Source of the DNA: Larkinella terrae
Lineage (GTDB): Bacteria; Bacteroidota; Bacteroidia; Cytophagales; Spirosomataceae
NCBI RefSeq assembly: GCF_009668025.1
Contig: NZ_WJXZ01000005.1
Location: 62,001 to 126,000 of the forward strand
Length of the DNA: 64,000 bases
Reading direction: 5' to 3'
A program made the translations under genes and the position numbers. Numbering within the stretch: the first letter of the stretch is position 1; each line of letters starts with the position of its first letter. Positions 1 to 8,250 of this stretch are shown one piece after another. The notes under the pieces were generated by a model that saw only the letters and a program-made list of their open reading frames with translations, ran no database searches and had not been told where the DNA came from.

Positions 1-106
1 CTTCCACAAAGGTATTCCACTCGCCACAAGCCGGGCAGCGCCCCAGCCATTTGGGCGCCTGTGTACCGCAATTCTGACAGAAAAAAGTTGTTTTTGTTTT
101 TGCCAT
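1..106 (-). CDS. radA: DNA repair protein RadA, N-terminal fragment
   Basis: The minus strand from the ATG at 104-106 reads MAKTKTTFFCQNCGTQAPKW and continues with a second CPAC pair. This is the N-terminal four-cysteine zinc finger typical of RadA/Sms, the RecA-like ATPase that drives branch migration in recombination repair. Only about 35 codons lie in the window, so the RadA and Lon-like domains cannot be checked. It is divergent from the barrel gene at 303. The identification rests on the spacing and context of the cysteines at the extreme N-terminus, which is diagnostic for this family. Confidence 0.88.
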   Translation of the reverse strand, partial: MAKTKTTFFCQNCGTQAPKWLGRCPACGEWNTFVE

Positions 107-302
107 TAAACCTTTGGTTACAATCGCACTTCTAAGCAGGGTGCTATGACCGAATAGGGGGATTTGATCCGGTACGTGTCATGTGAGAAACGCGCTTCTG
201 CCAAGAATGTGATGTGTTCATAAACTAACAATATACAAAAAAAAACGGTTAAACATAGCACAATTACCATCTTTCACGTTATTCACTCAAACATCTCTTC
301 AA

Positions 303-995
303 ATGAAAAAAATCCTGTTTTTGGGTATGGTCATGATTCTGCCATCCCTGACGTTTGCCCAATTCAGCTTCGGTATAAAGGGAGGTGTCAACCTGTCACA
401 GTTTAAGACGGGCGAATTCGTGACGACACGTCTGAATGCCAACGGTACGCCCCAGGTAAACGTCAGTGGACAGGTGATCCGGGATAATCTGAAAGAAAGT
501 TTTGACAGCAAAACCGGTTGGGCTTACGGTATTTACACCCGTTTTGGAAAAAACCTGTTCATTCAGCCCGAGCTGCTGGTATCGTCCAAAGGTGGATCGT
601 TTGATATTGTTCGCGACATCAACGGCCAGCCGAAAACCGAAACCGTATCCATTAAAACCACCAATTTCGACGTTCCGATTTTACTGGGCCTGAAAGGTGG
701 CCCGATCCGGGTGGTAGCTGGTCCCATCGTTTCATTCCGCGTTAGTGACGATCAGAAGCTGCGCGATGCCCTGCGCGATTACACGTCCGGTAGCCTGAAC
801 AACGCCCTGGCCAAAGCATCATACGGTTATCAGATCGGACTTGGCCTTGATCTGGGCCGCCTGGGCGTTGATGTCCGGCGGGAGGGAAGTTTGTCCGACG
901 TGGCTGCGGTGAATCTGGGAGGTGATGCCAACTCGGCGCAATTCAGTCAGCGGCTCAAGTCCTGGCAGGTTACGCTGGCATTGCGCCTGTTCTAG
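303..995 (+). CDS. Outer-membrane beta-barrel protein, PorT-like family
   Basis: A 230-residue protein with a Lys-rich start and hydrophobic signal peptide ending near FAQ (about residue 20), followed by FSFGIKGGVNLSQ, the usual opening strand of the Bacteroidota outer-membrane beta-barrel family. The rest alternates polar and hydrophobic residues (QPELLVSSKGG, GLKGGPIRVVAGP) and ends in an aromatic C-terminus (LALRLF), as expected of a barrel. It is a clear paralogue of the next gene at 1181: same length, same LFIQPELLVSSKGG-type strand. A strong hairpin follows at 1028, so it is probably transcribed alone. Specific cargo or function cannot be told from sequence. Confidence 0.82.
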   Translation: MKKILFLGMVMILPSLTFAQFSFGIKGGVNLSQFKTGEFVTTRLNANGTPQVNVSGQVIRDNLKESFDSKTGWAYGIYTRFGKNLFIQPELLVSSKGGSFDIVRDINGQPKTETVSIKTTNFDVPILLGLKGGPIRVVAGPIVSFRVSDDQKLRDALRDYTSGSLNNALAKASYGYQIGLGLDLGRLGVDVRREGSLSDVAAVNLGGDANSAQFSQRLKSWQVTLALRLF

Positions 996-1027
996 CATTC
1001 GATATTGTTTAGATACCTGTTTTCAAT

Positions 1028-1078
1028 CCCCGGTTTTGGGTCGCAACGGTTTCTCGCGACCTGAAACCGGGGCTTTTT
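1028..1078 (+). terminator. Rho-independent terminator after barrel gene
   Basis: The arms at 1028-1044 and 1056-1072 pair over about 17 bp with two mismatches (CCCCGGTTT with AAACCGGGG at the base), followed by CTTTTTAT. It lies about 33 bp after the stop of the 303-995 gene. Confidence 0.85.
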
Positions 1079-1180
1079 ATTGAACTACTTAAAGTTACCG
1101 TTTGCGCAATGGAAGGAACAGAATCGTACGCTTTCCATTAACTTGCGCGCCATTTATTCTCACCTAAAAATACAATACGA

Positions 1181-1873
1181 ATGAAACGTCTTTTCATCCT
1201 TCTGTTTCTGCTGCCTGCCATCTCTTACGGGCAATTTGGAGGAGGTAAATTATTCTCGTTTGGGCTGAAAGTCGGAGCCAACTTTTCACAACTCAACACC
1301 CTCGAAATGAAAACGCCCCGGTTGACGAGCGGTGGGATGCCGGTGATGTCGGGCGGACAGGTAGTATACGACTTTTTCCGAAATAACGACAGCCGCACCA
1401 CTGGAATCGTGGGCGGAGCGTTCTTCCGGTTTGGACGGAAACTTTACATTCAACCCGAACTGCTGGTTTCGTCCAAAGGCGGAAAATTCGATCTGATTCA
1501 AACCGGGCTAGTCAACCAATCCGTCGACGTGAAGTTTACAACCTTCGACGTTCCGGTTTTGATCGGATTTAAGCTGGGACCTCTGCGACTGAATGCCGGG
1601 CCCTTGATGTCGCTGACGATTTCGGAGGATAAAAACCTGAAGGATTCGTTCAAACAATACACCACGCAGCCCATCGACGAAACGTTTAAACAGGCGGTTT
1701 TTGGCTACCAGGCCGGAGTTGGGTTGAGCCTGGGTGGATTGCAACTGGATTTACGCTACGAAGGAAATTTGTCCGACCTGTCGCAAGTCGGGATCAAGAC
1801 CGCCAATACCGATGCCCGATTTAATACCAAATCGACACTCTGGCAATTGACATTGGGCTATGCCATTCTTTAA
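1181..1873 (+). CDS. Outer-membrane beta-barrel protein, paralogue of preceding gene
   Basis: A 230-residue secreted barrel protein. The signal peptide (MKRLFILLFLLPAISYGQ) is followed by SFGLKVGANFSQL, then YIQPELLVSSKGGKFDL, TFDVPVLIGFKLGPLRLNAGPL and a C-terminal aliphatic strand. The gene before it aligns end to end at the same length, so the pair arose by tandem duplication. It has its own upstream gap of 185 bp after a terminator, which suggests separate expression of the copies. Outer-membrane location is inferred from the family; the ligand or partner is unknown. Confidence 0.82.
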   Translation: MKRLFILLFLLPAISYGQFGGGKLFSFGLKVGANFSQLNTLEMKTPRLTSGGMPVMSGGQVVYDFFRNNDSRTTGIVGGAFFRFGRKLYIQPELLVSSKGGKFDLIQTGLVNQSVDVKFTTFDVPVLIGFKLGPLRLNAGPLMSLTISEDKNLKDSFKQYTTQPIDETFKQAVFGYQAGVGLSLGGLQLDLRYEGNLSDLSQVGIKTANTDARFNTKSTLWQLTLGYAIL

Positions 1874-1897
1874 AATCCGGTTCCGGGTAAAAAACAT

Positions 1898-1933
1898 GCC
1901 GTTGTCCCGTCCCGGAAGGGAGCTGACAACGGC
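1898..1933. terminator. Hairpin between barrel gene and LytTR gene
   Basis: GCCGTTGTC at 1898-1906 pairs perfectly with GACAACGGC at 1925-1933. It sits between convergent genes (stop at 1873; minus-strand gene ending at 1991). There is no clear U-tract, so its role as terminator is inferred from position. Confidence 0.5.
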
Positions 1934-1990
1934 TGTTCTGCTCAACTAACCCAAAATAAACCGTAATAAGTATGGTATTTTCTGATGCGA

Positions 1991-2404
1991 TCAGTTAAAA
2001 AGTGATTGCATGAAGTAGTTCAACCGCTGGCTGATTTCTTTCATTCGGCGACGCGAGATCGTTACTTCCTGGCCGTCGGTCAGGCGAACCACCCGCTCCG
2101 TGGCAAATACGCTGAATTGCACGTAAGCCAGATTGATAATCGTCGATTTATGAATTCGCAAAAACATCGTCTGATCGAGCATGTGTTCAAACGCTTTCAG
2201 GGTTTTCGATACCAGATACCGCTTTTTGTCCCGAGTCGTAATAAACGTATAGTTTCCTTCACCGTGCAGGCTGACGATGTCATCCACCGAGATCATGATG
2301 TTACGATTCAGGTAAGGAAGCGCGATGCGGTTTGCATTACGTTGATACATCCGGGGGAACAACGGTTGCAAGGTCGAAGTAGAAGGATATGCTAACGATT
2401 CCAT
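1991..2404 (-). CDS. LytTR-family DNA-binding regulator without receiver domain
   Basis: 137 residues. A short N-terminal stretch (about 1-30) precedes a LytTR DNA-binding domain: VDDIVSLHGEGNYTFITTRDKKRYLVSKTLKAFEHML, then FLRIHKSTIINLAYV and a basic end with ISRRRMKEISQRL. These are hallmark LytTR segments (E-G-x-x-N-Y-T, R-x-H-K-S-x-x-[IV]-N). No response-regulator receiver is attached, so the input must come from elsewhere or it acts constitutively. It is a paralogue of the gene at 2664 in the same orientation, but the 260 bp between them hold a terminator, so they are probably separate units. Confidence 0.86.
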   Translation of the reverse strand: MESLAYPSTSTLQPLFPRMYQRNANRIALPYLNRNIMISVDDIVSLHGEGNYTFITTRDKKRYLVSKTLKAFEHMLDQTMFLRIHKSTIINLAYVQFSVFATERVVRLTDGQEVTISRRRMKEISQRLNYFMQSLFN

Positions 2405-2482
2405 GGTGCTTGACGATTAGAGTTTTGTTTCTGTTTCTTGTTGTTACTGATAGATCAAAACTACGCCAAATCACCGTTCACT

Positions 2483-2545
2483 AAAAAAGAAGGCTTGACA
2501 TTCAGCGGTCTATCTTGTGAGATAAGCGACTGAAAATCAAGCCTT
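2483..2545 (-). terminator. Terminator for upstream LytTR gene (minus strand)
   Basis: AAGGCTTGA (2490-2498) pairs with TCAAGCCTT (2537-2545), with an inner TTCAG/CTGAA and AGATA extension forming a long stem. Read on the minus strand the stem is followed by TCTTTTTTAG (2489-2480), a good U-tract. It lies about 120 bp beyond the stop of the 2664-3122 gene. Confidence 0.78.
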
Positions 2546-2663
2546 TATTGTGTAAATTATGCGGTTACATCCCGTATATCTCCTTGACCGATTACGTATT
2601 TCTACGTACTGCTGGTTTGCGTATACTACACATCACCACGCGGGTTTAATCGGTTACAATTAA

Positions 2664-3122
2664 CTAACGGATTGCAGTGGGTAAAAAATTACGGATACGA
2701 TCCATGAAGTTTTGCGCCCGGCGACGGGAAATCTTGACCTGCTGACCATCGTTCAGTTCCAGTTCTCCTTCTTTTTTGACATAAAACCGGCGAACGTAAG
2801 TCAGGTTGACGATGCACGATTTGTGAACCCGTACGAACGCCTGACCATCCAGTAAATCTTCGTATTCTTTCAAGGTGCGGGATACCAGCATGCGAGTACC
2901 ATCTTTGAGGAAGAAGTTCGTGTAATTTCCTGATCCTTCCAACCGAACGATTTCTTCCAGCGAAATGGTTCTTTTACGGTCGTAGAAAGGAATAAGCAGT
3001 TTCTGGGCAATTGAGGAAGTGGACTTTTTTTCCACACTTTTGGGGAATTTTGTGGACACTTGGTCGAAAAGATTTTCCTTTAGGATTGATTCCATAATTG
3101 ATCGAGTAAGATTGTTAAACAA
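2664..3122 (-). CDS. LytTR-family DNA-binding regulator without receiver domain, second copy
   Basis: 152 residues. The N-terminal roughly 45 residues are variable, followed by a LytTR domain (ISLEEIVRLEGSGNYTNFFL, MLVSRTLKEYEDLL, FVRVHKSCIVNLTYV, ISRRRAQNFMDRI). It aligns well with the 137-residue LytTR protein downstream. Divergent from pheS across about 190 bp. As with its neighbour, no receiver or membrane segment is present, so the signal is unknown. The two LytTR genes beside two duplicated barrels suggest a region shaped by local duplication. Confidence 0.86.
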   Translation of the reverse strand: MFNNLTRSIMESILKENLFDQVSTKFPKSVEKKSTSSIAQKLLIPFYDRKRTISLEEIVRLEGSGNYTNFFLKDGTRMLVSRTLKEYEDLLDGQAFVRVHKSCIVNLTYVRRFYVKKEGELELNDGQQVKISRRRAQNFMDRIRNFLPTAIR

Positions 3123-3256
3123 TGGATACTACTGATTATTAGCAGGTTAACTATCTTTGTGCGGAAGTTTCAAGGTGATTCCCCAGTTACCTGTTCGTAC
3201 TACCGTGCCCAACAACCGTACCGGGACCAAAAGTGAGTGACCGGGACGTGATTTTA

Positions 3257-3283
3257 TTGAAGGACATAAATTGGTTATCTTTG
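3257..3283 (+). promoter_or_regulatory. Bacteroidota-type promoter for pheS
   Basis: TTG at 3257-3259 and TATCTTTG at 3276-3283 are 16 bp apart, matching the Bacteroidota primary-sigma pattern (TTG, then TAnnTTTG). The expected transcript start, about 3290, lies just upstream of the ATG at 3311. This argues against an in-frame GTG at 3233 as the pheS start. A second TATCTTTG at 3152-3159 lacks a good upstream TTG. Confidence 0.6.
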
Positions 3284-3310
3284 CCGCAACCCGGATTGAA
3301 TACAAAGCGC

Positions 3311-4363
3311 ATGCTGGATCGAGTCAAAGAAATTTATCAGGAGATTGAACATTACGAAATTCAATCTAAAGAGCAGTTGGAACAATTTCGCCTTCGATAC
3401 ATCGGGCGAAAAGGAGTGGTGACGGAGCTGTTTGAACAATTAAAGCAGGTACCGCCGGAAAACCGCCGGGCGGTGGGGCAGGAATTGAATTCCGTGAAAG
3501 ATTTTGCCCAGCAGCGGTTTAAGGATTCCAGTACGTCGCTGGAAAACAGTTTTGCCGAAGAGGTTAAAGCGCCCGTCGATCTGAGTTTGCCCGTTCTTCC
3601 GAATTTATACGGAGCGCAGCACCCGCTGAACATCGTTCGTCAGCAGATTATCAGCATTTTCGGACGGATCGGTTTCAGCGTGGCCGACGGTCCCGAAATT
3701 GAAACCGACTGGTACAATTTCGGTGCGTTGAATTTCCCGGATAACCACCCGGCCCGCGACATGCAGGATACGTTTTTCGTGGAGAAAAAGAGCGAAGGAG
3801 CTCCGGCTGATCTGCTGTTGCGGACACACACCTCGAACGTGCAGATCCGGTTGATGGAACATCAGAAATACAATACTGCCTTTCAGCCCATTCGCGCCAT
3901 TATGCCAGGGCGGGTGTACCGGAATGAAGCCATTTCGGCCAGGGCGCACTGCATGTTCCATCAGGTGGAAGGCTTATATGTGGACAAAAATGTCGGGTTT
4001 AAAGACCTGAAAGATACGCTTTACCACTTCGTGAAGGAGATGTTTGCCAAAGACGTGAAGATTCGCTTCCGCCCGTCTTACTTTCCTTTCACCGAGCCAA
4101 GCGCCGAAATCGATATTTCCTGCCAGATTTGCCACGGCAAAGGCTGTAACATTTGCAAATACAGCGGCTGGGTGGAAATCGCCGGTTCGGGCATGGTTGA
4201 TCCGAATGTATTGATTAACTGTGGCGTAGACCCCGAAGAATACACCGGTTATGCGTTCGGCATGGGTGTTGAACGAATTACGCAACTTCGGTACGGCGTG
4301 AACGATCTGCGGCTGTACACCGAAAACGACGTCCGATTTCTACGAGAATTTCAGGGTGCCTGA
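3311..4363 (+). CDS. pheS: Phenylalanine--tRNA ligase alpha subunit
   Basis: 350 residues from the ATG at 3311 (MLDRVKEIYQEIEHYE), the normal N-terminal coiled-coil start of PheS. It charges tRNA-Phe with phenylalanine as alpha2beta2 with PheT. Visible motifs are FGRIGFSVADGPEIETDWYNF, RTHTSNVQIRLME, class II motif 2 (SARAHCMFHQVEGLYVD), a C-x-x-C pair region (CQICHGKGCNICKYSGW) and motif 3 (FGMGVERITQLRYG). An in-frame GTG at 3233 would add 26 residues, but a promoter lies inside that stretch, so I chose the ATG. pheT is not adjacent. A long imperfect hairpin follows the stop. Confidence 0.95.
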   Translation: MLDRVKEIYQEIEHYEIQSKEQLEQFRLRYIGRKGVVTELFEQLKQVPPENRRAVGQELNSVKDFAQQRFKDSSTSLENSFAEEVKAPVDLSLPVLPNLYGAQHPLNIVRQQIISIFGRIGFSVADGPEIETDWYNFGALNFPDNHPARDMQDTFFVEKKSEGAPADLLLRTHTSNVQIRLMEHQKYNTAFQPIRAIMPGRVYRNEAISARAHCMFHQVEGLYVDKNVGFKDLKDTLYHFVKEMFAKDVKIRFRPSYFPFTEPSAEIDISCQICHGKGCNICKYSGWVEIAGSGMVDPNVLINCGVDPEEYTGYAFGMGVERITQLRYGVNDLRLYTENDVRFLREFQGA

Positions 4364-4370
4364 GAGCAGC

Positions 4371-4467
4371 GTGGGAGGAAAGAATGTGAAAAGAAGATAG
4401 ATAAAGGAGTGCTTCAAATTTCTTTTCTCCTATTTCTTACATCTTTTCTTTCACTTCTGTCCTCTCA
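4371..4467. repeat. Long imperfect intergenic hairpin with purine/pyrimidine arms
   Basis: The purine-rich arm from about 4371 (GTGGGAGGAAAG... GTGAAAAGAAGAT) pairs imperfectly with the pyrimidine-rich arm ending at 4467 (ATCTTTTCTTTCAC ... GTCCTCTCAC). It starts 8 bp after the pheS stop. The following 4468-4624 is pyrimidine-rich and looks non-coding. It belongs structurally with the hairpins at 5918, 7032 and 20456, although the sequences differ. Confidence 0.55.
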
Positions 4468-4624
4468 CTTCCTTTTTTTGTCTAAAATTTTTACTTGCAT
4501 CCTACTTCCCGCTTCTTGCTTCTTTTTTTTATCTAACTTTATCATTCATATTGTATTCGTCAACTTTGGGTTTACGGATGTGGTGATTGTGTTGATGTGT
4601 TAGTTCCCATGCAATAGCGTCTTT

Positions 4625-5911
4625 ATGAATTTATTAGTCGAACTGAAAGAAAACCTGACTGATTCGGTTGTTTCCCGAGCGGCTTACTACGTTGATGAAA
4701 ATCCGGAAAAAACCCGGATCGCCCTGGAAGGGCTGATTCATACCGTAATTGCCGGTTTGATGAAACGGACGACCACCGAAATCGGGGTTAATCAATTATA
4801 TAATGCGATTCAGAAAGGGAAATTCGACGGCAATTTGGTGGCTACGTTTCCTGATCTACTTCGCGACCCCGAACAAATTAACCGGCTGGCTGAACTGGGA
4901 AGTACCAGCATTAGTCATTTGCTTCCGGCGATGAAAAGCGCCATTGGAATGGCCATTTCCGGTTATGCCAACATTAAAAATTCGGCCGCTATTACCCTAC
5001 TCGGTTTAGTAACTCCTTTGGTTTTAGGTACTCTGAATAAATTAGTAGTTGAGAAAAAACTGGATGCGGATGGGTTGGCAGCAGCCCTTGCCGATCAGCG
5101 TGACCATTTGATTGAGCTAACGCCTGAACGACTGCTCGACCGCATTGCCGAAGGGCTGAATATCCAGCAACTGCTGGCGGTGGGCGTAACACCTGCCAAG
5201 CGATCGGCCATCTCCGAGCGTTCGCCCATTCAGGAACGGCAGCGGTTTATACCCGAACCCGAGGAAGAAGGCAACGGTTCGCTGGTCAAATGGGGCGTTG
5301 GTGCCTTGGTGGTGCTGGCCCTGGCGGGTGCTGGTTATTACATCTGGAACAATACCCAGACGTATTCCTCCGCCAATGAAGAGCAGGCAACGTCCACCGA
5401 ATTTGTCGATTCCGTCGCCGTGACGCCGGTTGATTCGGCCAAACTGCGTCCGGCCGCTCCGGCCCGAACCGATTCGGCCGGTACGGCAACCTTACCCGCG
5501 TCGGGTACCGCAACGAGTACCGTCACCACCGCCCTGGCGGCTTACCTGACCAATCCGCAGGCCCCGGGAGGACGCAGTTTTAAAATTCCGACCCTTGATT
5601 TTGAAACCGGTACGGACCGGCTCAAACCGGCGGGTTTAGTGACAGTTGGGGAGCTTGCAACCTTACTCAAAAACAATCCGATTGTGCAGATTCGGCTGGT
5701 GGGTTACGCCAACGATGCCATTCCGCCGATGGGGAACAAAGCCCTGTCCGTCATGCGGGTGCTGGCGATCAAAAACCAGCTGATCAAATCGGGGATCAAT
5801 TACATCCGGATCGATGCGATTGGCCTGGGAACGGGCATCAAACCCGGCGACTCGACGGCCGTCGGTAAACCAAGATTGAAACAAATTGACATCAAGGTGG
5901 TGATTAAATAG
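4625..5911 (+). CDS. DUF937-like N-terminus, membrane anchor and OmpA-like C-terminal domain
   Basis: 428 residues. Residues about 1-180 form an Ala/Leu-rich helical domain resembling DUF937 (AYYVDENPEKTRIALEGLIH, SISHLLPAMKSAIGMAISGY). One membrane helix is at about 223-241 (VGALVVLALAGAGYYIW). A Ser/Thr/Pro/Ala-rich linker follows, then a C-terminal OmpA/MotB-like fold (PTLDFETGTDRLKPAG, VQIRLVGYANDA, NKALSVMRVLAIKNQLI) that in the family binds peptidoglycan. The layout implies a cytoplasmic N-terminus and a periplasmic C-terminus bound to the wall. Downstream a perfect 22-bp hairpin at 5918 begins seven bases after the stop. Confidence 0.75.
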   Translation: MNLLVELKENLTDSVVSRAAYYVDENPEKTRIALEGLIHTVIAGLMKRTTTEIGVNQLYNAIQKGKFDGNLVATFPDLLRDPEQINRLAELGSTSISHLLPAMKSAIGMAISGYANIKNSAAITLLGLVTPLVLGTLNKLVVEKKLDADGLAAALADQRDHLIELTPERLLDRIAEGLNIQQLLAVGVTPAKRSAISERSPIQERQRFIPEPEEEGNGSLVKWGVGALVVLALAGAGYYIWNNTQTYSSANEEQATSTEFVDSVAVTPVDSAKLRPAAPARTDSAGTATLPASGTATSTVTTALAAYLTNPQAPGGRSFKIPTLDFETGTDRLKPAGLVTVGELATLLKNNPIVQIRLVGYANDAIPPMGNKALSVMRVLAIKNQLIKSGINYIRIDAIGLGTGIKPGDSTAVGKPRLKQIDIKVVIK

Positions 5912-5917
5912 ACAAAA

Positions 5918-5990
5918 GAGCAGAGACGTGAGACAAGAGCAATAAGAAAGCGGTTTCCCATCCTGACTCTCTTGTCTCACGTCTCTGCTC
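5918..5990. repeat. Perfect 22-bp inverted repeat with low-complexity arms
   Basis: The arm 5918-5939 (starting GAGCAGAGACGTGAGACAAG) is exactly complementary to 5969-5990, with a 29-base loop. Each arm is built of near-repeats of GAGAC/GTGAGAC. It lies directly after the stop at 5911 and probably ends transcription or protects the 3' end. No U-tract follows immediately. Confidence 0.75.
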
Positions 5991-6095
5991 TCACATCTCC
6001 CTCCAAGAAATACTTTTTTTCCAACATCTCCCGTTTTTGATTGTTAGCTAGTAACTGGGCGCTCTAGTTATTATCCACGTAATCAATCAGAAACC

Positions 6096-7031
6096 ATGAG
6101 AAACTACTCGTTGTTAGGACGAATCGGAACGGCTGTTCTGGTTGTCGCCAGCATTGTTTATACCGCAACCGCCGGTCGGCCGAAGGCATCTTCGGGGAAA
6201 AAGAGAGAAAACGACGGGGCTCCTGCTGATTACGCGGAAGAAAACGTTTTGCCCGAATACCGGCGCGTTTTCGATGAAAACCCCATAGTTCCGGATGGAT
6301 GGACGTTTGGGGTAGTCTGGTCGACGATCTACGCCGGAACAGCCGCTTACGCCATTTACCAGGCGCTGCCTTCCCAGCAAACAAATCCGCGATTTCAACG
6401 GGCCGCCCCCTGGCTGGCTATCAGCTATGTGCTCAATGCGGCTTTTGGGCGGCTTTTTTCGGATACACGAATGGAAAGCATGATTGGCTCCGACTTGGTC
6501 ACCAAAGCCAGCTTGCCGGTGGCGCTGGTTCTTCATCAGCAATTGGAAATTGGGGAAACCGAGGTTAAAGGGCCGGAGCAATACCTCCGCATTCCGTTTA
6601 GTTTATACGCCGGATGGCTCACGGCAGCGTCGGTGGTCGGAACGCCAAATCTGTTGTACAATCTTAATCTCTGGAAACCCAATCCAAGTCGCGATACGCC
6701 GGTATTTATCGGTGTGCTGGCTGCCACCACCGGAACGGCCTATACGGTTGCCCGTCGGTTAAATGACCCGTATTATCTGTTGCCGTTTGTGGCCGGTTTT
6801 GCGGGAATTGCCACGAAGCAATACGGAAAAAATAACGCCATTGCGCTGTCTGCAGCCGCTTTTTCGCTGGCCGTTGGAGCCATTCTGACCAAATGGCTGC
6901 CACGCGGAAAATTCCGGGAACTGGCGAGCGATGTCGATGAATCTGACATTTATGATGAAGAGGAGGACTTGTGGTGGGAAGATGAAAATCCAAACCGGGA
7001 ATCTGAGTCGTATTCGTATACGTCGATTTGA
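6096..7031 (+). CDS. TspO/tryptophan-rich-sensory-like membrane protein with acidic tail
   Basis: 311 residues with about seven to eight hydrophobic segments, one at the very N-terminus (LGRIGTAVLVVASIVYTA). PDGWTFGVVWSTIYAGTAAYAIYQ (around residues 66-90) matches the P-x-W-x-F-x-x-V-W-x-x-x-Y signature of TspO/MBR proteins. The protein is twice the usual TspO length. It ends in a soluble acidic tail rich in D, E and W (EEDLWWEDENPN). Inner-membrane location is clear. TspO-like porphyrin or lipid binding is inference from a partial motif. Convergent with the lipoprotein gene at 7111, a long hairpin between them. Confidence 0.62.
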   Translation: MRNYSLLGRIGTAVLVVASIVYTATAGRPKASSGKKRENDGAPADYAEENVLPEYRRVFDENPIVPDGWTFGVVWSTIYAGTAAYAIYQALPSQQTNPRFQRAAPWLAISYVLNAAFGRLFSDTRMESMIGSDLVTKASLPVALVLHQQLEIGETEVKGPEQYLRIPFSLYAGWLTAASVVGTPNLLYNLNLWKPNPSRDTPVFIGVLAATTGTAYTVARRLNDPYYLLPFVAGFAGIATKQYGKNNAIALSAAAFSLAVGAILTKWLPRGKFRELASDVDESDIYDEEEDLWWEDENPNRESESYSYTSI

Positions 7032-7096
7032 GGGCAGAGGGCATAGGGGTAAGGGCATGGGGTAGCAGGTTCAGAATGTCCCTATGCCCACTGCCC
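7032..7096. repeat. Long inverted repeat between convergent genes
   Basis: The arms 7032-7048 and 7080-7096 pair at 16 of 17 positions (GGGCAGAGGGCATAGGG with its complement). Both arms continue into further GGGCAT-type copies (7051-7059; 7106-7110), so alternative pairings exist. It fills the whole 79-bp gap between the stops at 7031 and 7111 and probably acts as a bidirectional terminator. Confidence 0.7.
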
Positions 7097-7110
7097 TAAC
7101 CCATATGCCC

Positions 7111-7893
7111 TTACTTACACGTATACTTATAGACTTTCTGCTTATTTACGATGGAGGGACTACCGGTTTGCTGGAGGAGCATGGCCATTTCTGTTGGTAA
7201 GTCATTGGCATACTGATAGGTAGCCGTATAGCCATAACCGTAATCCTTGTATTGAACGGGATTGTTCACACTTAGATAATGGCTTCGATCGACGAGCGTT
7301 GAAATAAGCGGAATTAATTTGAAGGCAGGCTGGTTAAGAAAAGGCGATTTTTTATCGTCGTACTTATATTCAGCGTATAACTTTTCGGCATCCTTATCCT
7401 TTGCGTAATAGACTTTCGTTACATTCCCCGCAGCGTCATATTCCATGCGTTTGTAATAATTGCGTTGTCCCCGTGGGTCCGTCACGGTCACTTTTGTAAT
7501 GCGGTTTTCGGAGTCATATGTGGTGGTTGCCGTAACGGTTTGGCCATTATCGACGGCTGAAATGGTGGCAATCCGGCCGTTTGCATCGTACGTAATCGTA
7601 TGTTCTTCAGCGCCCAGGTTTTCAAATAATGAGGTGCCGACTAAAAATTTGGTGATTCGGCCATTGGCGTCATACGTAAACGAAAAGAGGTTGAACGAAG
7701 ACTGCACGATGGTCGCAACGAGATTGCTGGGGTTGTAAGTAACCGTAACCGGGCCGGAATCGAAATACAAATCGGGGACTTCGGTGAGCAGACAGACTTG
7801 CGCTTGCGGCTCAGGATCGGGTTTGTCCTTGCCACCACAGCTCAGTAGAAAAAATAGGGCACCAAAGGCAAATAGTGTATTGCTGGCTTTCAT
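7111..7893 (-). CDS. Lipoprotein with YD/RHS-like repeats (DUF4595-like)
   Basis: 260 residues. The N-terminus MKASNTLFAFGALFFLLSCGG carries a lipobox (LLSC), so it is a lipid-anchored envelope protein. After a short Asp/Pro-rich linker it shows repeated F-x-Y-D-x-x-G/N-R-I-x-x motifs (FSFTYDANGRITKF, ITYDANGRIATI, TTYDSENRITKV, MEYDAAGNVTKVYY), the pattern of YD repeats and DUF4595-type proteins of Bacteroidota. It is likely a beta-sheet-rich surface or periplasmic protein. Substrate unknown. Transcribed alone, convergent with the TspO-like gene. Confidence 0.78.
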   Translation of the reverse strand: MKASNTLFAFGALFFLLSCGGKDKPDPEPQAQVCLLTEVPDLYFDSGPVTVTYNPSNLVATIVQSSFNLFSFTYDANGRITKFLVGTSLFENLGAEEHTITYDANGRIATISAVDNGQTVTATTTYDSENRITKVTVTDPRGQRNYYKRMEYDAAGNVTKVYYAKDKDAEKLYAEYKYDDKKSPFLNQPAFKLIPLISTLVDRSHYLSVNNPVQYKDYGYGYTATYQYANDLPTEMAMLLQQTGSPSIVNKQKVYKYTCK

Positions 7894-8090
7894 ACGTTGC
7901 AGTAAAAATATTCCATGCGCTGAAAAGGTAATTAAAGGTAACGCTTAAATCAATTGAATAGTATCGGCGCCTTTATTCCATTTTGACAGGCTACCGCCGG
8001 ATGATTCATACCTTCCTGAATTTCAGATTTTTAAATAGCCATCTGTCTGAATTGGTTCCTTTTCTACCGACTGGGAGTTTTAGAGAGACA

Positions 8091-8170
8091 CGTCAAAATG
8101 GCAACATTTGCGGCTAAAACCGTTAAAAAGCCGTCAAAATGTCCGGAAAAACCGACTGGTCTATCATTTG
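8091..8170 (+). promoter_or_regulatory. clpB upstream region: direct repeat and promoter-like box
   Basis: CGTCAAAATG occurs at 8091-8100 and again at 8132-8141, 41 bp (about four helical turns) apart, as CGTCAAAATGGC and CGTCAAAATGTC. A TATCATTTG box at 8162-8170 resembles the TAnnTTTG element with one extra base. The placement 80-160 bp before clpB suggests regulator binding sites, perhaps for heat shock. That role is inference. Confidence 0.4.
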
Positions 8171-8250
8171 TTAGTAATGTATCATCAACTAAAACGGATG
8201 CCGTGCGAATGTTGTTAAAACGTGTGTCCGGTATCGTTTAACCCACAACC

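Noticed and set aside
4409-4603. 64-codon hydrophobic frame after pheS
   Set aside because: Low-complexity pyrimidine-rich DNA giving Leu/Phe/Ser; it overlaps the arm of the intergenic hairpin and lacks conserved-looking features.
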